Shown here: positions 30,290 to 44,000 of the stretch, piece after piece
How positions within the stretch are numbered: the first letter of the stretch is position 1
How the letters are laid out: each line of letters begins with the position of its first letter
The notes under the pieces: model-generated
What the model saw: only the letters and a program-made list of their open reading frames with translations
What the model was told of the DNA's origin: nothing
Database searches by the model: none
Program-made: the position numbers and the translations under genes
From: Mytilus trossulus
Taxonomy: Eukaryota > Mollusca > Bivalvia > Mytilida > Mytilidae
Length of the DNA: 64,000 bases
Reading direction: 5' to 3'
Assembly (NCBI RefSeq): GCF_036588685.1
Contig: NC_086383.1
Coordinates: 32,077,141 to 32,141,140 of the forward strand

Positions 30290-33200
30290 ATGTTGCGAGT
30301 TTTATTATCTATTGAAATAAGAAATAGCAGCGGAATAGAGATTGAATCATTTATACACAGTGCTAGCAGTGTCATTGCAGACAAAGCATCATATAAATTT
30401 AGGGTAAGATATGAATTCGCATCTCTGGATACCTATATATGTTGTGGCGGTTTTTTTGGTCTATTGTCCTTCATATTTCCTCTAATGAGACATTAATTCT
30501 ATCTTGACTACTACTCAAAGTGTGTTTTTTTATTTATTGTAAAATCACCTTTTTTTCATTTACGAGTAGTTCAATATTACAAACGAAGTAAGTCTTCAAA
30601 TTTACTTCAAGTATTACAGTTTTTGTACATACACCCTTTATATGGCAGTCGAAACATAACTTTATATGAAATTTATAAGGATTATTATATTCAACAAATT
30701 CTTTCAGGTTGTGGGAGAAGCAAAGATTATTGCAAGTATGTTCTCTAACAGTTGTATATATATAATTCCAAAAGGGGACAATAAGATAAGACATTTTATA
30801 TATTTTTTTTCATGAGGGGCAAACACCTATCACATATAAACAACTATGATATTTAAAACATACAGTATTTTAAAGGATTTTCATATAAAAAAGTATAATC
30901 ACAAAAATACTGAACTCCGAGGAAATTCAAAACGAAAAATCCCTAATTAAATGGCAAACTCGAATGATAAAACATATCCAACGAATGGACTATCACTGTC
31001 ATATTCCTGACTGGGAACAGGCATTTTTACATGTAGAAAATGGTGGATTGGGCCTAGTTTTGTAGCGCTAAATATTTCACTTGTATGACAGCCGCATCAA
31101 GCTCCTGTATATTTACAACGATGCGTGAACAAAATAGACATAATAGGTAAACATGTCAAATCAGAGCTACAACAGTCATCACTGTGTATAAAATGCCTTA
31201 AATATTAATATACAGTAATACAAGCAAGTATATGTTTAAAAAAAAAAGGCGATGAGATGTGTCTCAACTTCTAAACGTAATCAGTATACGTGCGCTTAAT
31301 AGAATTACAAAATATTTGTGAACAGTTTATTTACAGTCGTGACAATTTCCGATGTTACAAAACATGTTAATCCAATCGTATGTATGTACCTGTCCCAAGA
31401 CAGTAGTTTGTAGTTTATAAGTCATGAATTGTTTTTGTCTTTTGTTTTACTTCTTGTCTATCATGTCTATATTTAAAAGTTAAGTATAACATTAATTTTC
31501 ACGGAACTGTGACTGTGAATAATGTTTACTGAGTGTCAAAATTTAGTTATATAATATATCAAATTTATTATTTTTCATGAACTGAAGCATTCTTTTAAGA
31601 TGGTTGTCTAATATATTGGTGTAATTTTGTCTGTTTACAATAAACCTGTAAAATTTGTATATTTTGTTTATTTTAGTTTTTGAAGTAGGTGATGATTCAG
31701 TTGTGAACAAGGTTACAGCAGATATAATGAGGATGGGTCCCTATAATGTGACATGTACACCTCTTATTGGTACTGAAAGGATGGCGAGTATTTTAGGACT
31801 TAATTACCTACGAGATTTACCAAGAACATATCGATTATCTAACAAATATGTCTTATGGTTTGAACTGCCGATGGACAACCATGGTAAAGTGGAATTTTAT
31901 TAAAAACTGATTCATATATTTGCGTTTTGAAAAAGAATATATACATATTTGTCTTAAGTATCTGCGAGTTCTCCTTTTTTTATTTTGTTTTTGTTTGTGC
32001 TGTTCTATTTCTGTAGTTTGTGCCGACCATATGAGTAAAAACCTTTCCAACTTATGTTTCAAGTTTTATCTTGCAGTTGAACAACACTGTTTTGGTGTAT
32101 AAGGTGGGGCGATATTATATTAAGAAGCGCTGCATTCTCTTACTCCCTATTCGAAGCCCGGCACATGTATGTCATATGTAGTCGTGGATAGCAAACAGTA
32201 AACACACAACAATGCTGAGATCAGAGAAAGAATAAAAACGCAAAGTTCCTAATCAAATGGTTCAAACATATCATTATGCAAACTAACAAATAACAACTGT
32301 CATATTCCTGACTTGGTACTGGTATTTGCTTGTGTTTTTCTAACTGCTTTCCCCTTTTGAATTGTTTGAAGTTTTGTTAAACTAGAACCTTGTTTAGCTC
32401 AATATGAAATATTTTGTCGCTTGTTATTGAAAGTCGTACGATTTGATAAGTTTTGCATGGACAATTTTATGCAGTGATGTCGAAAACGTTGAATGCTTCC
32501 AATTCAAATCAACTTCAGGTTCTGATACAAAAATGATGTTTTTGAAAATATGGTATTCCAACTTGATTTAATTATAGCACTGAACCTGAAATACAATTAT
32601 GTTGGGAAAGTGAGGGAAATGTGGAACGACAAGCAACTATCCACCAAATAATTAAGGGATAGAAATAATGGACAACGACCCCGTTTCTAGATGATGTCAG
32701 CTAAATAGAGATTAGATAAGGACTTCATGTTGTTCTTATGCTCAAACTCCCATATCCAGGGTCAATAATCTGTAATCGTCATATTGTTCGATACAATGTA
32801 ACTTATAATCGTTAGTTTGTCAATTTCAACAAAAATTACTATGTATTCATCGATTACTTTCTGATTACATTTCGAATGCTTTAGTAAAACAGTTTGATAA
32901 AATAATGCAATCTTTTAAACAAAAATAGGGAAAAAAAACATGTTGTCCTAAAAAAAAAGCTTATTAAAATGAAATATCTATGTTTTAAACAAAAATGAGA
33001 ATTTTAGATTAGAATAGATAAGCTGTTGGTGCATCATAATGTTATGACAACAAAATTAGTTTAGAATTTGTGTAGTCCACTTAACCTACTACTCTTTTAT
33101 TTTTTTAAGATTGTACAATGCATATCATTGAGTTATGGAATGATACAAACTGCATGTGTTATTGTTTTGACAGGTATTTCACCAGAATTATGTTATACAA

Positions 33201-35259
33201 AGTGGAAAAAAGATGTCGTTTCGATTGTGCAAAAACTCCCATGCAATAACTTCGAGCTATTCAAAGTACTTGGGGAAAGACGAGTAAATTTATTTGTATA
33301 ATTTGTGTTATGAGCAACTATTGCAATTAAACCATCAACACCCTTATTAAAATTACCACTACATTTAATAGCAAACAACTAACATTGCTCATCTTCCACT
33401 TCAAGTAATAATATTGCAGTAACCTAGTATTTCGTTAAGAAAAATTAAATCAAAAAGTCTAAACATCAAGTCAATGTAAAAAAAGAAAATGTCCAAATAA
33501 AAATGTCAAAAATCACATAATATGAATGACAACAAGCCCGTTCAGCGTCACAGTCAATTAATTCCAAATTTTGCGCGTGGGAGAAAATTGCTGACTGGTT
33601 CAAGTAGTTCATTTATAATTGTCACTAGTCAATCAACTTTTCCTCTCAAGTCGAAGTTTATTTGAACCTGACCACAATAAAAACTGAATTAACAATTTTC
33701 TTGCTGGCGGTAAAAGGTTTACCTTTCAGCTTTTTAAGGTTAAAAATTGAAAAAAAGATACCGCCAAGTTTTGTGAAGGTAGCTGCAAGAGGAGTAAGAA
33801 ACACAGAAACACCTACCAACAAAATGACTGTACTATAATATCACCTCAGCTAAAACTTCCTCACTAATATAAGAGCTTCTACTGATGTTACTTCAATTAC
33901 CACGAGCACACTATCGCAATTGAATTGTTGTTTATTTTGCTGCTGCTTGTTTAATTTATATTATTGGTAGAATAATACGTATACTACACATGCATCATCA
34001 ACACATGTTTCTACGCTACTTTGAACATAGAGGGGTCTATTCCAAATACCGAAATATACTGAATGAAAAAACTCGTAAAGTGATGATTTGACTATGTTGG
34101 AGGTTCTAGCACTAAATGCCTTAACAATATAATATTACTCAATTTATAAATACACATAAAAGGTCCATGTGATCAATTTATACCACGATCGTCTACATGA
34201 CAAAATCTATAAGACGCTATAATTTCAAAACAATCGTTTTTCCTTTGTCTACCAAGTATACTGGAAAGATCTTAGGTCTTATAAATACATTTTTTTTTAT
34301 CATTATCTAAAATGTTTATTGGAAAATATTTTGTTGATACTAAGTATTTCATATTAGTATATTCTTATTCGTCTAATTAAATATAAAAAAATGTTTGAAA
34401 TCAATGTAAAAGAAGGGCGAAAGATACCAGAGGGACAGTCATACTCATAGATCGAAAATGAACTGGCAACGCCATGGCTAAAAAAAAAGACAAATAAACA
34501 AATGGTAGTACACAAGACACAACATAGAAAACTCAAGATTTAGCAACTGGAACCACATACAAAATGGGGTTGATCTCGGGTGCACCGGAAGGTTAAGCAG
34601 ATTCTGCGAATACAAACTCAATCAATACGTTATAATCTGTCCTAAGACACAAACGGTCGAGTTACAAGTGAGACGACAATTCTGATCCAAAACTCCGATA
34701 ACGTGTCGCTAATGATGTGAAGCAAAATCCATCCTAAAAGTATCACGTTTGATCGCCAGTAGTAAATTATAGGGGCCAGCTGAAGGACGCCTACAGGTGC
34801 GGGAATTTCTCGCTACATTGAAGTCCTGTTGGTTGCCTTCTGCTGTTGTTTTTTCTATAGTCGGGTTGTTGTCTCTTTGACATATTCCCTATTTCCATTC
34901 ACAATTTTTAAGGATATCTGCAAGATTTGTTTTTTAGTTTTGTTTTAAGAATTGGCGAAGGGGTTGAGGGTTCTATGTGAAAATACATACCAAACTTATC
35001 AGGCGGCTTCATTATAACTATGATTTTTTATTTAGGTCATTTGATAATGGCAAAGATCATAACTTATTTTCATTTTGATTGAATCAAGCACATATAAGCT
35101 GTGTTTGACATTTCAACTTTATCATGATCATTATTATTAACCTGTATTTTGTTTCAGTTATATGTTTTTACCAGTCAACAAAATTATGAAGACTTGGAAT
35201 ACAATTTGATGACACTTCCACTTGGAGACACTTCTAAGCTTCTTACGCACATATCATAA
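30290..35259 (+). CDS. Two-domain MIase-like (dimeric alpha-beta-barrel) protein, 5 exons
   Basis: Exons: 30290-30403, 30708-30735, 31677-31883, 33174-33283, 35158-35259; 561 nt, 186 aa, all GT-AG. The protein is an internal duplication. Domain 1 (about 3-78) opens VLLSIEIRNSSGIEIESFI and has VVGEAKIIAIFEV; domain 2 (about 105-182) opens YVLWFELPMDNHGISPE and has KVLGERRLYVFTS, each followed by an Asp/Glu-rich helix and a closing TPLI or LPLG strand. This beta-alpha-beta pattern with GE[AR][KR] matches small ferredoxin-like barrel proteins such as muconolactone isomerase; that assignment is from pattern memory and function is unknown. No signal peptide. ATG 30290 follows a possible acceptor, so the 5' UTR may be spliced. 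The last exon resembles that at 2806-2931. Confidence 0.72.
30895..31205 (+). repeat. Dispersed repeat R7 in intron 2 of the barrel gene
   Basis: Contains GACTATCACTGTCATATTCC, then GGCATTTTTACATGTAGAAA and AGAGCTACAACAGTCATCAC. A partial copy lies at 32210-32335 (AACTGTCATATTCCTGACTT). Confidence 0.55.
32210..32335 (+). repeat. Dispersed repeat R7, partial copy
   Basis: TCATATTCCTGACTTGGTAC with preceding AATCAAATGGTTCAAACATA, in intron 3 of the barrel gene. Confidence 0.5.
34415..34608 (-). mobile_element. Penelope-like element 3' UTR fragment
   Basis: Reverse complement of the terminal segment of the element at 10144-11105 (GCGAAAGATACCAGAGGGAC to GAAGGTTAAGCAGATTCTGC), in intron 4 of the barrel gene. 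No RT left. Confidence 0.7.
34768..34912 (-). repeat. Dispersed repeat R5
   Basis: AGGGGCCAGCTGAAGGACGC, then CGGGAATTTCTCGCTACATT and GTTGTCTCTTTGACATATTC. Same family as 16528-16647 and 46493-46635. Confidence 0.65.
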
Positions 35260-35340
35260 TAAAGAAAGACTAACATGTCGGTTTATCGTCTAACTATGCT
35301 GACATCAAACGTATTTATAAATTGCTGATGTCATATTAAA
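35258..35340 (+). terminator. Poly(A) signals of the barrel gene
   Basis: AATAAA at 35258-35263 overlaps the stop codon; a second candidate, ATTAAA, lies at 35335-35340. The second leaves a more ordinary 3' UTR. Confidence 0.4.
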
Positions 35341-35946
35341 GTTTGATATACAAAACACCACATGAGGTATTGATTCATGTCACAACATTTATATGCAGAG
35401 CAAAAATCAAGAAGCCAGAGAATATATATATATTGCAAACAACATAAGTCGAGAAATACAATCCCTTAATTACGTTAATCCACAAGAAATAAGATAACAC
35501 ATTCTTTTTTACAAACACACATTGTATCAATGAGTATTTAATATTGCTGAAACTTGTTCATGAAATATACAGTTCGTTTAGTTATATTCGCATTTAGTTA
35601 ATGTGTTTCTGACCCTGAAAGGTCAGAAGCATTTATCTTTATGCATACACAACGTTTTTCCCCGAGAAATATTTTGTACGTTCTTCATCTTAAACGGAAT
35701 TGGAAGTTTAAATGATATTGTGTTGATGCCTTTAAACAGCTTATCATATATTTGAATCATAAATTTCTTTAGGAACTGGAAATTACAAGCTGCAGTGGAA
35801 ATTCTTAACTGTTCTATTTTTCTACCAGATTACGTCATTCTACAGATGATAGTTCTTAATTTCCCCTTTATGAATAACACAAAGATGCCATTGCTTGTTT
35901 GCAATCTTTGTACTTCTTAGCTGTAAACGTTTTGCTACTAAGCGTC

Positions 35947-36413
35947 TTAAGGTGGTACCTAACACTACATGGAGATAACTCTGTAAAGTCAGCTAAACGT
36001 GTTAATTACGTTATGTTGTAAAAGGAACATTAAGCGTCTCAATGATCAACATTGGTGTGTAATTTTTCTGACAAAACGGTTGGTTTAAAAATTTAGAATT
36101 TTTTTTTTTTTTTCGTTAGAGGGTCAAAGTAAATACTTTCAAATTGACAAAATTTTATGAAAATTAAACGAGCCAAGTTAATTGTATTGAAAGTGTAGGA
36201 TCTGCTTACCCTTCCGGAGCACCTGAGATCACCCCTAGTTTTTGGTGGGGTTCGTGTTGTTTATTCTTTAGTTTTCTATGTTGTGTCATGTGTACTATTG
36301 TTTTTCTGTTTATCTTTTTCATTTTTAGCCATGGCGTTGTCAGTTTGTTTTAGATTTATGAGTTTGACTGTCCCTTTGGTATCTTTCGTCCCTCTTTTAG
36401 GTAACACCTTTAA
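35947..36413. mobile_element. TTAA MITE, copy b, split by a Penelope 3' fragment
   Basis: TTAAGGTGGTACCTAACACT starts at 35947; the closing GTAACACCTTTAA ends at 36413. Between GAAAGTGT and AGGTAACACC sits the Penelope 3' UTR insert (36197-36399). Confidence 0.75.
36197..36399 (+). mobile_element. Penelope-like 3' UTR fragment nested in MITE b
   Basis: ATCTGCTTACCCTTCCGGAG to TTTCGTCCCTCTTTT, nearly the same ~200 bp that closes the element at 10144-11105. Short AGG repeats at both junctions may be the target duplication. Confidence 0.75.
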
Positions 36414-36571
36414 CAAAACTAGAGCAAGTAGTGGCTTTTTAGATGAATGTTCGACACTGAGAGAACAATTCTTCTGTTACTGTATGTTTGGATAAAAACT
36501 CCAAAAAACAAGACAAAATGGAGTCACGGGAAAAGGTCAAAGAGCTACACGGAAAATTAACAAAATTGAAG

Positions 36572-36796
36572 TTAAGGTGGTACCTAACACTCAGAGAGAT
36601 AACTCTGTTAAATCAGCAGAACGTTTTAATGACGTTGTGTTTAAAGGGAATATTAAGCTTCTCAATCATCAAAATAAGTGTTTGTCAAACTGCTTTATAA
36701 CCAGTGTTAAAGGGTCAAAGAAAATACTTTGTACAAAATTTCAAAAAAAATAAACGAGCCAGATTTATTTCAGTTAAAGTGTTAGGTATCACATAA
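36572..36796. mobile_element. TTAA MITE, copy c (deleted form)
   Basis: Starts TTAAGGTGGTACCTAACACT and ends GTGTTAGGTATCACAT with a degraded right TTAA. About half the length of copy b. Confidence 0.7.
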
Positions 36797-36799
36797 ATA

Positions 36800-38019
36800 T
36801 TGAGCTAGAGGCCTTTTTGGTCGGATAGAAAATTGCATTTATATTTAGTATTTACAACTGTTTTAACTTAAATGACACGAAACATTTAACTTCTCGATAT
36901 TCAAATCCATATTATAAATACAAACATAGTCTTTTTCTTACACACATTATTATTCCCTTTGATAACAAATAACATAAGAAAAATACATTTAGTCGGATGA
37001 GAGCGTGGGAAACTTTACTGCACCAAACATGACAAGGTGAACATCGAATGACAATATCTTTTATTTACAAAAGTAAAGCACGAAACATTTAAATTAAACT
37101 TATTCAAATATAATGGTCAGTTCTAACTCGAACAATGAAAAAAAACCTATCTTATCGTATAATATCAACACGTGTAAATGGATAAACAAATACACGTAGT
37201 AATATTTACATAAAGGTTTACATAACTTTGATACATGTATTTATCTTATAATTCATAATTTCAAGCGAACATAAATAATTAACAAATGAACACACCACTT
37301 TTGTATGATATCAGTTCGCCTGACAGTTAGCAGCAAAGCTTCGAAAAATAAAGAAAGGATAAAAAAAAGTACATAATTAATTTCCAATATTATTTGTTAC
37401 AGAAATGGTGTCCTCTACACCAGCCGCTGCAGCAGCTGATGCCCCTCTTTTACGGAAAATATGGATTCTATTTTCCTTTCCTATCTAGGCTTAAATCTGT
37501 AGGCTCGAAAGTAGTATTTCCCGAGCTACTTTTCTTCTAAATATAAGTTTATGAGACTTATCAAATTTGGAAAAGAAAAAAAAAACATATCTAAAAATAA
37601 ATTCATCTGAATTTGATATTATACTAGTTAGTTTGAGATATCGTTATAACATTGAGACAAACAAGTTGCTAGATTAGTTCTAGAAGTACCTACATACCTC
37701 CCTTCTCTGTAAATATCCGTTTTACTCTTCGCGAAATATAAATGTATGTAGAATAAATCGTTATTTCGATACCTCTCAAAGTAACTAGTTCTGAAAACCT
37801 TATTACACCAGAATAGCTTAATAACACTTACAAACAGTTCTTGAGTCTTTATGATTACTAATAAGATTAACATAAGTATAAATAATGTTTCGCAAAATGT
37901 CTGGTGTAAAAAGATCTTTCCTCGTAATAAAATTTCCTAATTTTCTATGAAATAACTATGGATGTTAACTACACTAAATGTCTGAAATCTGAATTATATG
38001 AGAGATGGAAGGATATTGT
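36800..38019 (-). other. Spacer downstream of SDR copy A
   Basis: AT-rich, with one GC-richer patch at about 37405-37450 that I could not assign. The segment 37960-38019 is the 3' UTR of SDR copy A by homology. Unlike copies 1 and B, no AATAAA is visible at the equivalent position on the minus strand. Confidence 0.4.
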
Positions 38020-41000
38020 TCAAGGATATAAATGTTTTCCACCATCGACATTATTGATACTTCCGGTAATGTACGATGTTTCATCTGATGCCAAGAAGAG
38101 CAAGAGAGAAACAACATCTGCTGGTGTTCCCGCCCTTTTGATGTGTGCTTGTCTTGCTGCCTTTTCTGCATACTATAAAGAAAGAGGGAAATTTTAGACA
38201 TTGAAATATGCATAAGTATCGTAATTGGTTGACATGGATTTCGGAAAATATCTTTTTTTTTTTTGACATCGGTACATTTGTTAGTTTAAATCATCAAGTA
38301 ACAATACCTTATCCCGGCCTCGCGTTAACATTACATAATTTTCTGTATAACAAATGCACAGGTTTTGATATTAAATTTCCTTTTTTTTTATTTGCACATG
38401 AACATAATTAGTTACACACATGTGATTGCATAATAGTTATATACACTAAAAAGAAGATATATACTATATTTAATAGACACAGCTGTTTTAGTTTGATACT
38501 TTGCAGATAATGATTTTAAGACAGAGGCTGTTATATATGAAATATATATATATATACATCATATGTGGAGTCTATTTGTTTTTAGTTTTTTTGTTTTTAT
38601 GATATTATAGGAGTCCAGGGGTTTCAGCAGTTTTCTGCCCTACTGAGTAATTTATTTTTATAGAATATATTTTTTTCTATAAATAAGTTCTCCTTTAAAT
38701 AATGTTTAAGTGCTATTATATTGGTTTGTTCCATAGAATATTTACTTCTATAGATGTAGAGTTTTCTTAACAAATATTAAGTTTCTTTTTAACAATCTGT
38801 TTTAGGTACGTTCGAGACGTTATGTATAGAAGCAAAAATTTAAAATATATGTTAGTATCTCGATAAAAAAGAAACCAAAGTCAAAACACCGAAAATCTGT
38901 TCAAGACATATTTTTCAGAAGGTATAGAAACAACATAAGTACTTATTTCAATGCACTTGATCCAAAATTCTCATTATGAACACTAATGTTTCTGTGAACC
39001 AATAGGCTTACATATGTAAAACTTAAAGATCAACCCAAACGTTGATGAGATACATGTTATAAAACAAAACAAAACAGACTTAAAAGACGTCCAAAACCAG
39101 GACAGGGAATCATATCAATATCAAAAGTGAATTACAGCGATATCGACTCCAAGATCGACTCTATTCATAATTTATTGACAGAACAATATATGCAAAAAAC
39201 CTGTTTTTGGTCTTCTTCTGTAGCCTTCAAACCACTATTACGAAGAATATTGGTACCATCAATGAAGCTTGGACTACAATTTAATAATAAAATACAATGA
39301 AGTTACATATTAAGTATGACAACAAAACATGAATAAATATTTAGTAATAAAAAATATTATATTTAAGTACATGTATGTATATGAAATCATTTATATCAGA
39401 AAAGAAAAACTAAATAATAGAATGATAAAAGTCGGCATTTGTTATAATATTGTAATCTAAGTATTGTCAACATATTTCATCAAATTTAAATAAATTTCTT
39501 CTTATTATGTCCCTTGAAAATGTAACTTGTGAAATAAAATGAAAAACAACACGTTCTATACATTTCATGCATCCGAAACTGTTCACTGGATTTACTTTCA
39601 TCAGGAAAGCTAAAAGCCAAATATTTGAAGGCCAAGGATTTTTTATAACTGAAACAAACGAAGAGCTATATGACAAAAATAACCTAAAAAATAGCCAAAT
39701 CTATCTTAAGCCAAGTTTGCCTGAAACTGAAATGTATCCAATGAAATTATTTCTCCAATATGTGAGGTTAAAACATTTCTTGAAGATATTATATTTTTGG
39801 AACAGGTCGAAGTTGGTGTTTTGTTATATTTTCAGATTTAAACGAGGCTGCCAAATATATTTTAGACAAAGCGTTGCGTACCCTGTTTAATAGTTATCAA
39901 AGGTCCAATGATTATAGTTCAATACTCCAAATGCGCCTTTTGTATACATAAGATCAAACAGTGACGCTCATATCAGAATATATATAAAGCCAAACAAGTA
40001 CAAAGAAAAACGTTGCTCACTGATCCGTGAAATGAGGTAAAACCAATTTGCTAAACTTGTCTGACGGACAGACACTACACAACAGCCGTTCGCCATTAAA
40101 TACATTTTGAAATGATTTCAAAGTTTTGAAAATAACCTTCTGACGTCAGTTAAAAAATTACTGCAATTTATTCAGCTGTAGATTTCTTTTCAGAGTACAG
40201 AATAATACAGGACAAATGTATGGTCTCAGCCTACTGAAGAAAATGGAGAAAAATATTGTGTACTGAAAGCACATCTTTTCTGTTAAATAATTTTTTAAAT
40301 TTCTGGCACTGAAGGTTAATTTCTGGCACTGACTGTTTATTGATAACAAATCAAGGTACTTGGTACCATATCACCAAATACAAATGTAATTAGAACTTAC
40401 TTGATAGCATTAACTCTTACACCGTGAGCTCCTAATTCTGAAATAAATTTATTTAATCAATATTTTTTTCAATGATTTGTTCATTAACTGTATGCGTCAA
40501 TACAGTTAAGCCCGATATATGTTTTAAGTTAATATCTAGTGTTTTCAAACAGAGGGACGAAAGATATTAGAGGAACAGTAAAACTCACAAATCGAAAATA
40601 AACTGACAACGCCTTGTTAAAAATTGAAAAAGACAAACAGACAAAAGATAGAACACATGACACAACATATTAAACTGAAGAATAAGCAACTCAAACCCCA
40701 TCAAACACTAGGGGTGATCTCAGGTGCTCAGGAAGGGTAAACAGATCCTGCTCCACATGTGGCAACCGTCGTGTGGCTTTTGTGATAACAAATCCGGTAA
40801 ATAGTCTAGTTCGGTATGTGACATTCACTAAAGGGAAGATGATTCTTATTTCGACGTAAGGAACATATTCCATATCATTCGTGAAACGGTTATTCCATAA
40901 CGGTCAACCAACTCGTGATGGCGTCCATAAAAAGTACTAAAATATGATTTCAACTTCACCATTTGGAACTCTTGGTTTAATAGCTTCCTTGGGAGCAGCA

Positions 41001-44000
41001 ATTCTCTATCAAGCAAATCATAATAGGAAATGTAAGTACGGGTACATCGTATTAATTGGTAGATATATACCCTGTATGCAGTTGCTGCTGGAATTTTGCT
41101 ACTAAAAAATAGCAAGTTCACAATTGGAAAGCTGAAATCAGCCCTATTGTCGTAAAATTATGTTTTCAACCACCCCTCATTGTCAAGTTTTAGGTTTAAG
41201 TCAAGATAGGAGGCCTACTTAATTGTCTCTGTTGCATCCCTTATCTCTAGCTCGACGGGATAGTTTCGTTCAACATAGTTACCAAATTTTGAATTATTTA
41301 GGTTAAGAACGTCATCTATATAGCGGAGAGTATGTAATTAAAGGATATTGCTAACTTTTTATCTTCTTCCTAAAAAGTTCCTGTATGAAGTCAGACTCAC
41401 AATAATAAAGAAACAAGTCGGGAAAAAGAGGGGCACAACTGGTTCCGATAAGAATACCGACAGGCTATTGAAAACACGTCATCAGTACGTAACAAATATG
41501 TTGTCAATCGAAAAATCAAGGATCTTGATAATGCCGGTTTTAGATATTTTTTTTGTTTGAAGCAGAGTAATCCATTACAAATTAGGATTTATTCCTCCCT
41601 AAGTCAAGATACTTGTATCTACGTTGACCATTCTTTTTTTATGAAATAAGGCATTACCGACTCTTTCAATTTATCTTTTAGTTTGGAATGTGGAATACTT
41701 GTATAAATTTGTAGAAAAGTCAAATGTTGTATTACTATTGCAAGATTAATGAGAGTTAGATTGTATGTACTCTAAAAGATCTTTGGGATAATTTTTAAGT
41801 ATCTAATTCACGCCAACTCTTGAATAGGCAGTTTCACTATAACTTTGAAACCCGTCTTATATTGCTGATTAACATGTTAGTAATTAAGAAAGAGTTTCGT
41901 GGAGCACTTGAAAGACCCAGCAATATACTGTTGTTTGTAAGGCCACTTATGTAGTTAAGGTATTCAATACAGAGATGGAAAATCAAGTTCTTCGTCTCAG
42001 GTTGAAATTCCAAAGGAACATAGAACAGACCTATAATTGTCCAGGATCTTCTCTTTGGTAAGTGTCGTGAGGGTATATGTTGAGTTTCCTAGTACATTGT
42101 CAATACTTAATTCTTTAATCGAGCAGTTAATGTAATGAATTTTTACATACACAAACGATATTCTTTAGGTCTATATCTTCAGGGACAACAACATATTTGT
42201 TTTGGAGCTAGGATACATGTTTTGGAACATCTGTTTTTTAAAGATTGACATAGAATGGGCATTAAAAGCCCCATTCATTTTCTGATTTGAATCAACGACA
42301 TCACCGCTTTAATCCATTCGGAAAGAGTGTTTATATCTTTCTCCCGCGCTTAGCCCAGTGCCTCGACTGAATCCTCGACAAAATAAAATAGAACTTAACA
42401 CATTTTTGGAAAAAAAGTGAGTGTTTAAACAAAGTTTTCAAACGGAAAGGACCATTAATTTGGTCGACGGACATACATAACCAGGGAATACTATGTTATA
42501 AACATTATTGCAAAACTTATTTAAATAAACTTTAGATGAGAAAAAATGGACAGTTAAACAACAGATAAAATGATGTCAAGCATTATACCATCACAAACTA
42601 AATTGTTGAAAGTCTTTTCTTTTAAATGTTTAAATAGACAATGCAATCAATTACAAGACAGAAAAAGTACCAATGATCTTGATTGTTTGGCGAAATTGGC
42701 AATTCCCGCTTATTCATATAGACATATTACTATAAACTAAATATATGTAACCTTTGGCTAGACACTTTGTAAGCATATCAATAGCTGTTTTTACCATGCA
42801 GTAAACTATTATTCTCGGTTGCTGAAAAACATATACAATTTATTTTGTATATACATTTCAATTTTATATAATAATTTTGCATTATATATAAAAATTCATA
42901 TTACACTTTAAGTATCCAAGTTACTAAGGAGTGAAATATGTTATGCATTACACATGTTCTTGTATGATCTATATATACAACAGCAACAAGTTTTATACTA
43001 TATTTGTCCACTCGAAACAGTAGTATTTTACTATTTATAGCGCAAGGCTTGCCGAGCTTTTTATTTTTTTTAAATCTAACTGTCGAGAGTGGATAGTCGA
43101 GTTACAGTTGTGGAATCTGTTTATCTTATGAATTTAATCCCTCTTTTTCAAAGATTTGAGGAAAGTTGTGTACTTTTGATGTGTCGTCACCTTTTGCATA
43201 ACGTCACACTAAGAAAATGCAGATGAAAACAATAAAATTTATCGTCATAATTAAAATTCAACCAATAATTTGCCGAGAACAGATTTGTCACTATTGAGGA
43301 GAAACATTTTTTTAACATCGTTCAGGAAATGTGAAAATAGCCCAAAAATTAGAGAATCTATGATGCAAACATTGGTGGCTTTCTTTATTTTTCAAGTGCA
43401 AATAAATAATTAACTTAATTCCCAAGGAAACTGCTTGCCTGTTCAGATGGCAAGCAAACAGCATGCAACTGCATACAAATTATTGTTGTTTTGCTGGGTG
43501 TCGTTTTAAATAACACAGTGTTCGAACAAAGTACAATTTCATTTTTAATTTGATAATGTCTGATTTAAAGAATGTACATAAAATATGAAACTATTAATAA
43601 AATATACTTACCGGTATCGTGGAACTGTTACTTGACATGTAGATTATATTACCTACATTAAAAAGTTTAATTACTTAAAATATATTTAGATCGATTTTTT
43701 ATGAATGTATCTATTAAAAAGAAAAGATTTTTTTGGCATAACAGTTTAAAATTACGTGATATATTCCATATTGGTTATTGAAAAATGTATATCAATCTCG
43801 ATTTTTGATGCAATGAAAGTTATCCTACAATGTATCTTTTGTTACATTCTCCTGAAAGTATGAAGTTGCAAAAACATTTGAAAATTGAAAAACAAAACTT
43901 GTTACTTTGAGATAAGACAAGCACAGTACCAAAAAAACGAATTTAGTTTTCCATTATACTACTAAACATTTTGATTCTTTTAGATACGGCAAGCATAGTT

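Noticed and set aside
37405-37450. GC-richer patch that could encode an Ala-rich peptide on the minus strand or a short plus-strand exon after TTACAG
   Set aside because: No matching donor, no extension and no family signal; not enough to call an exon.
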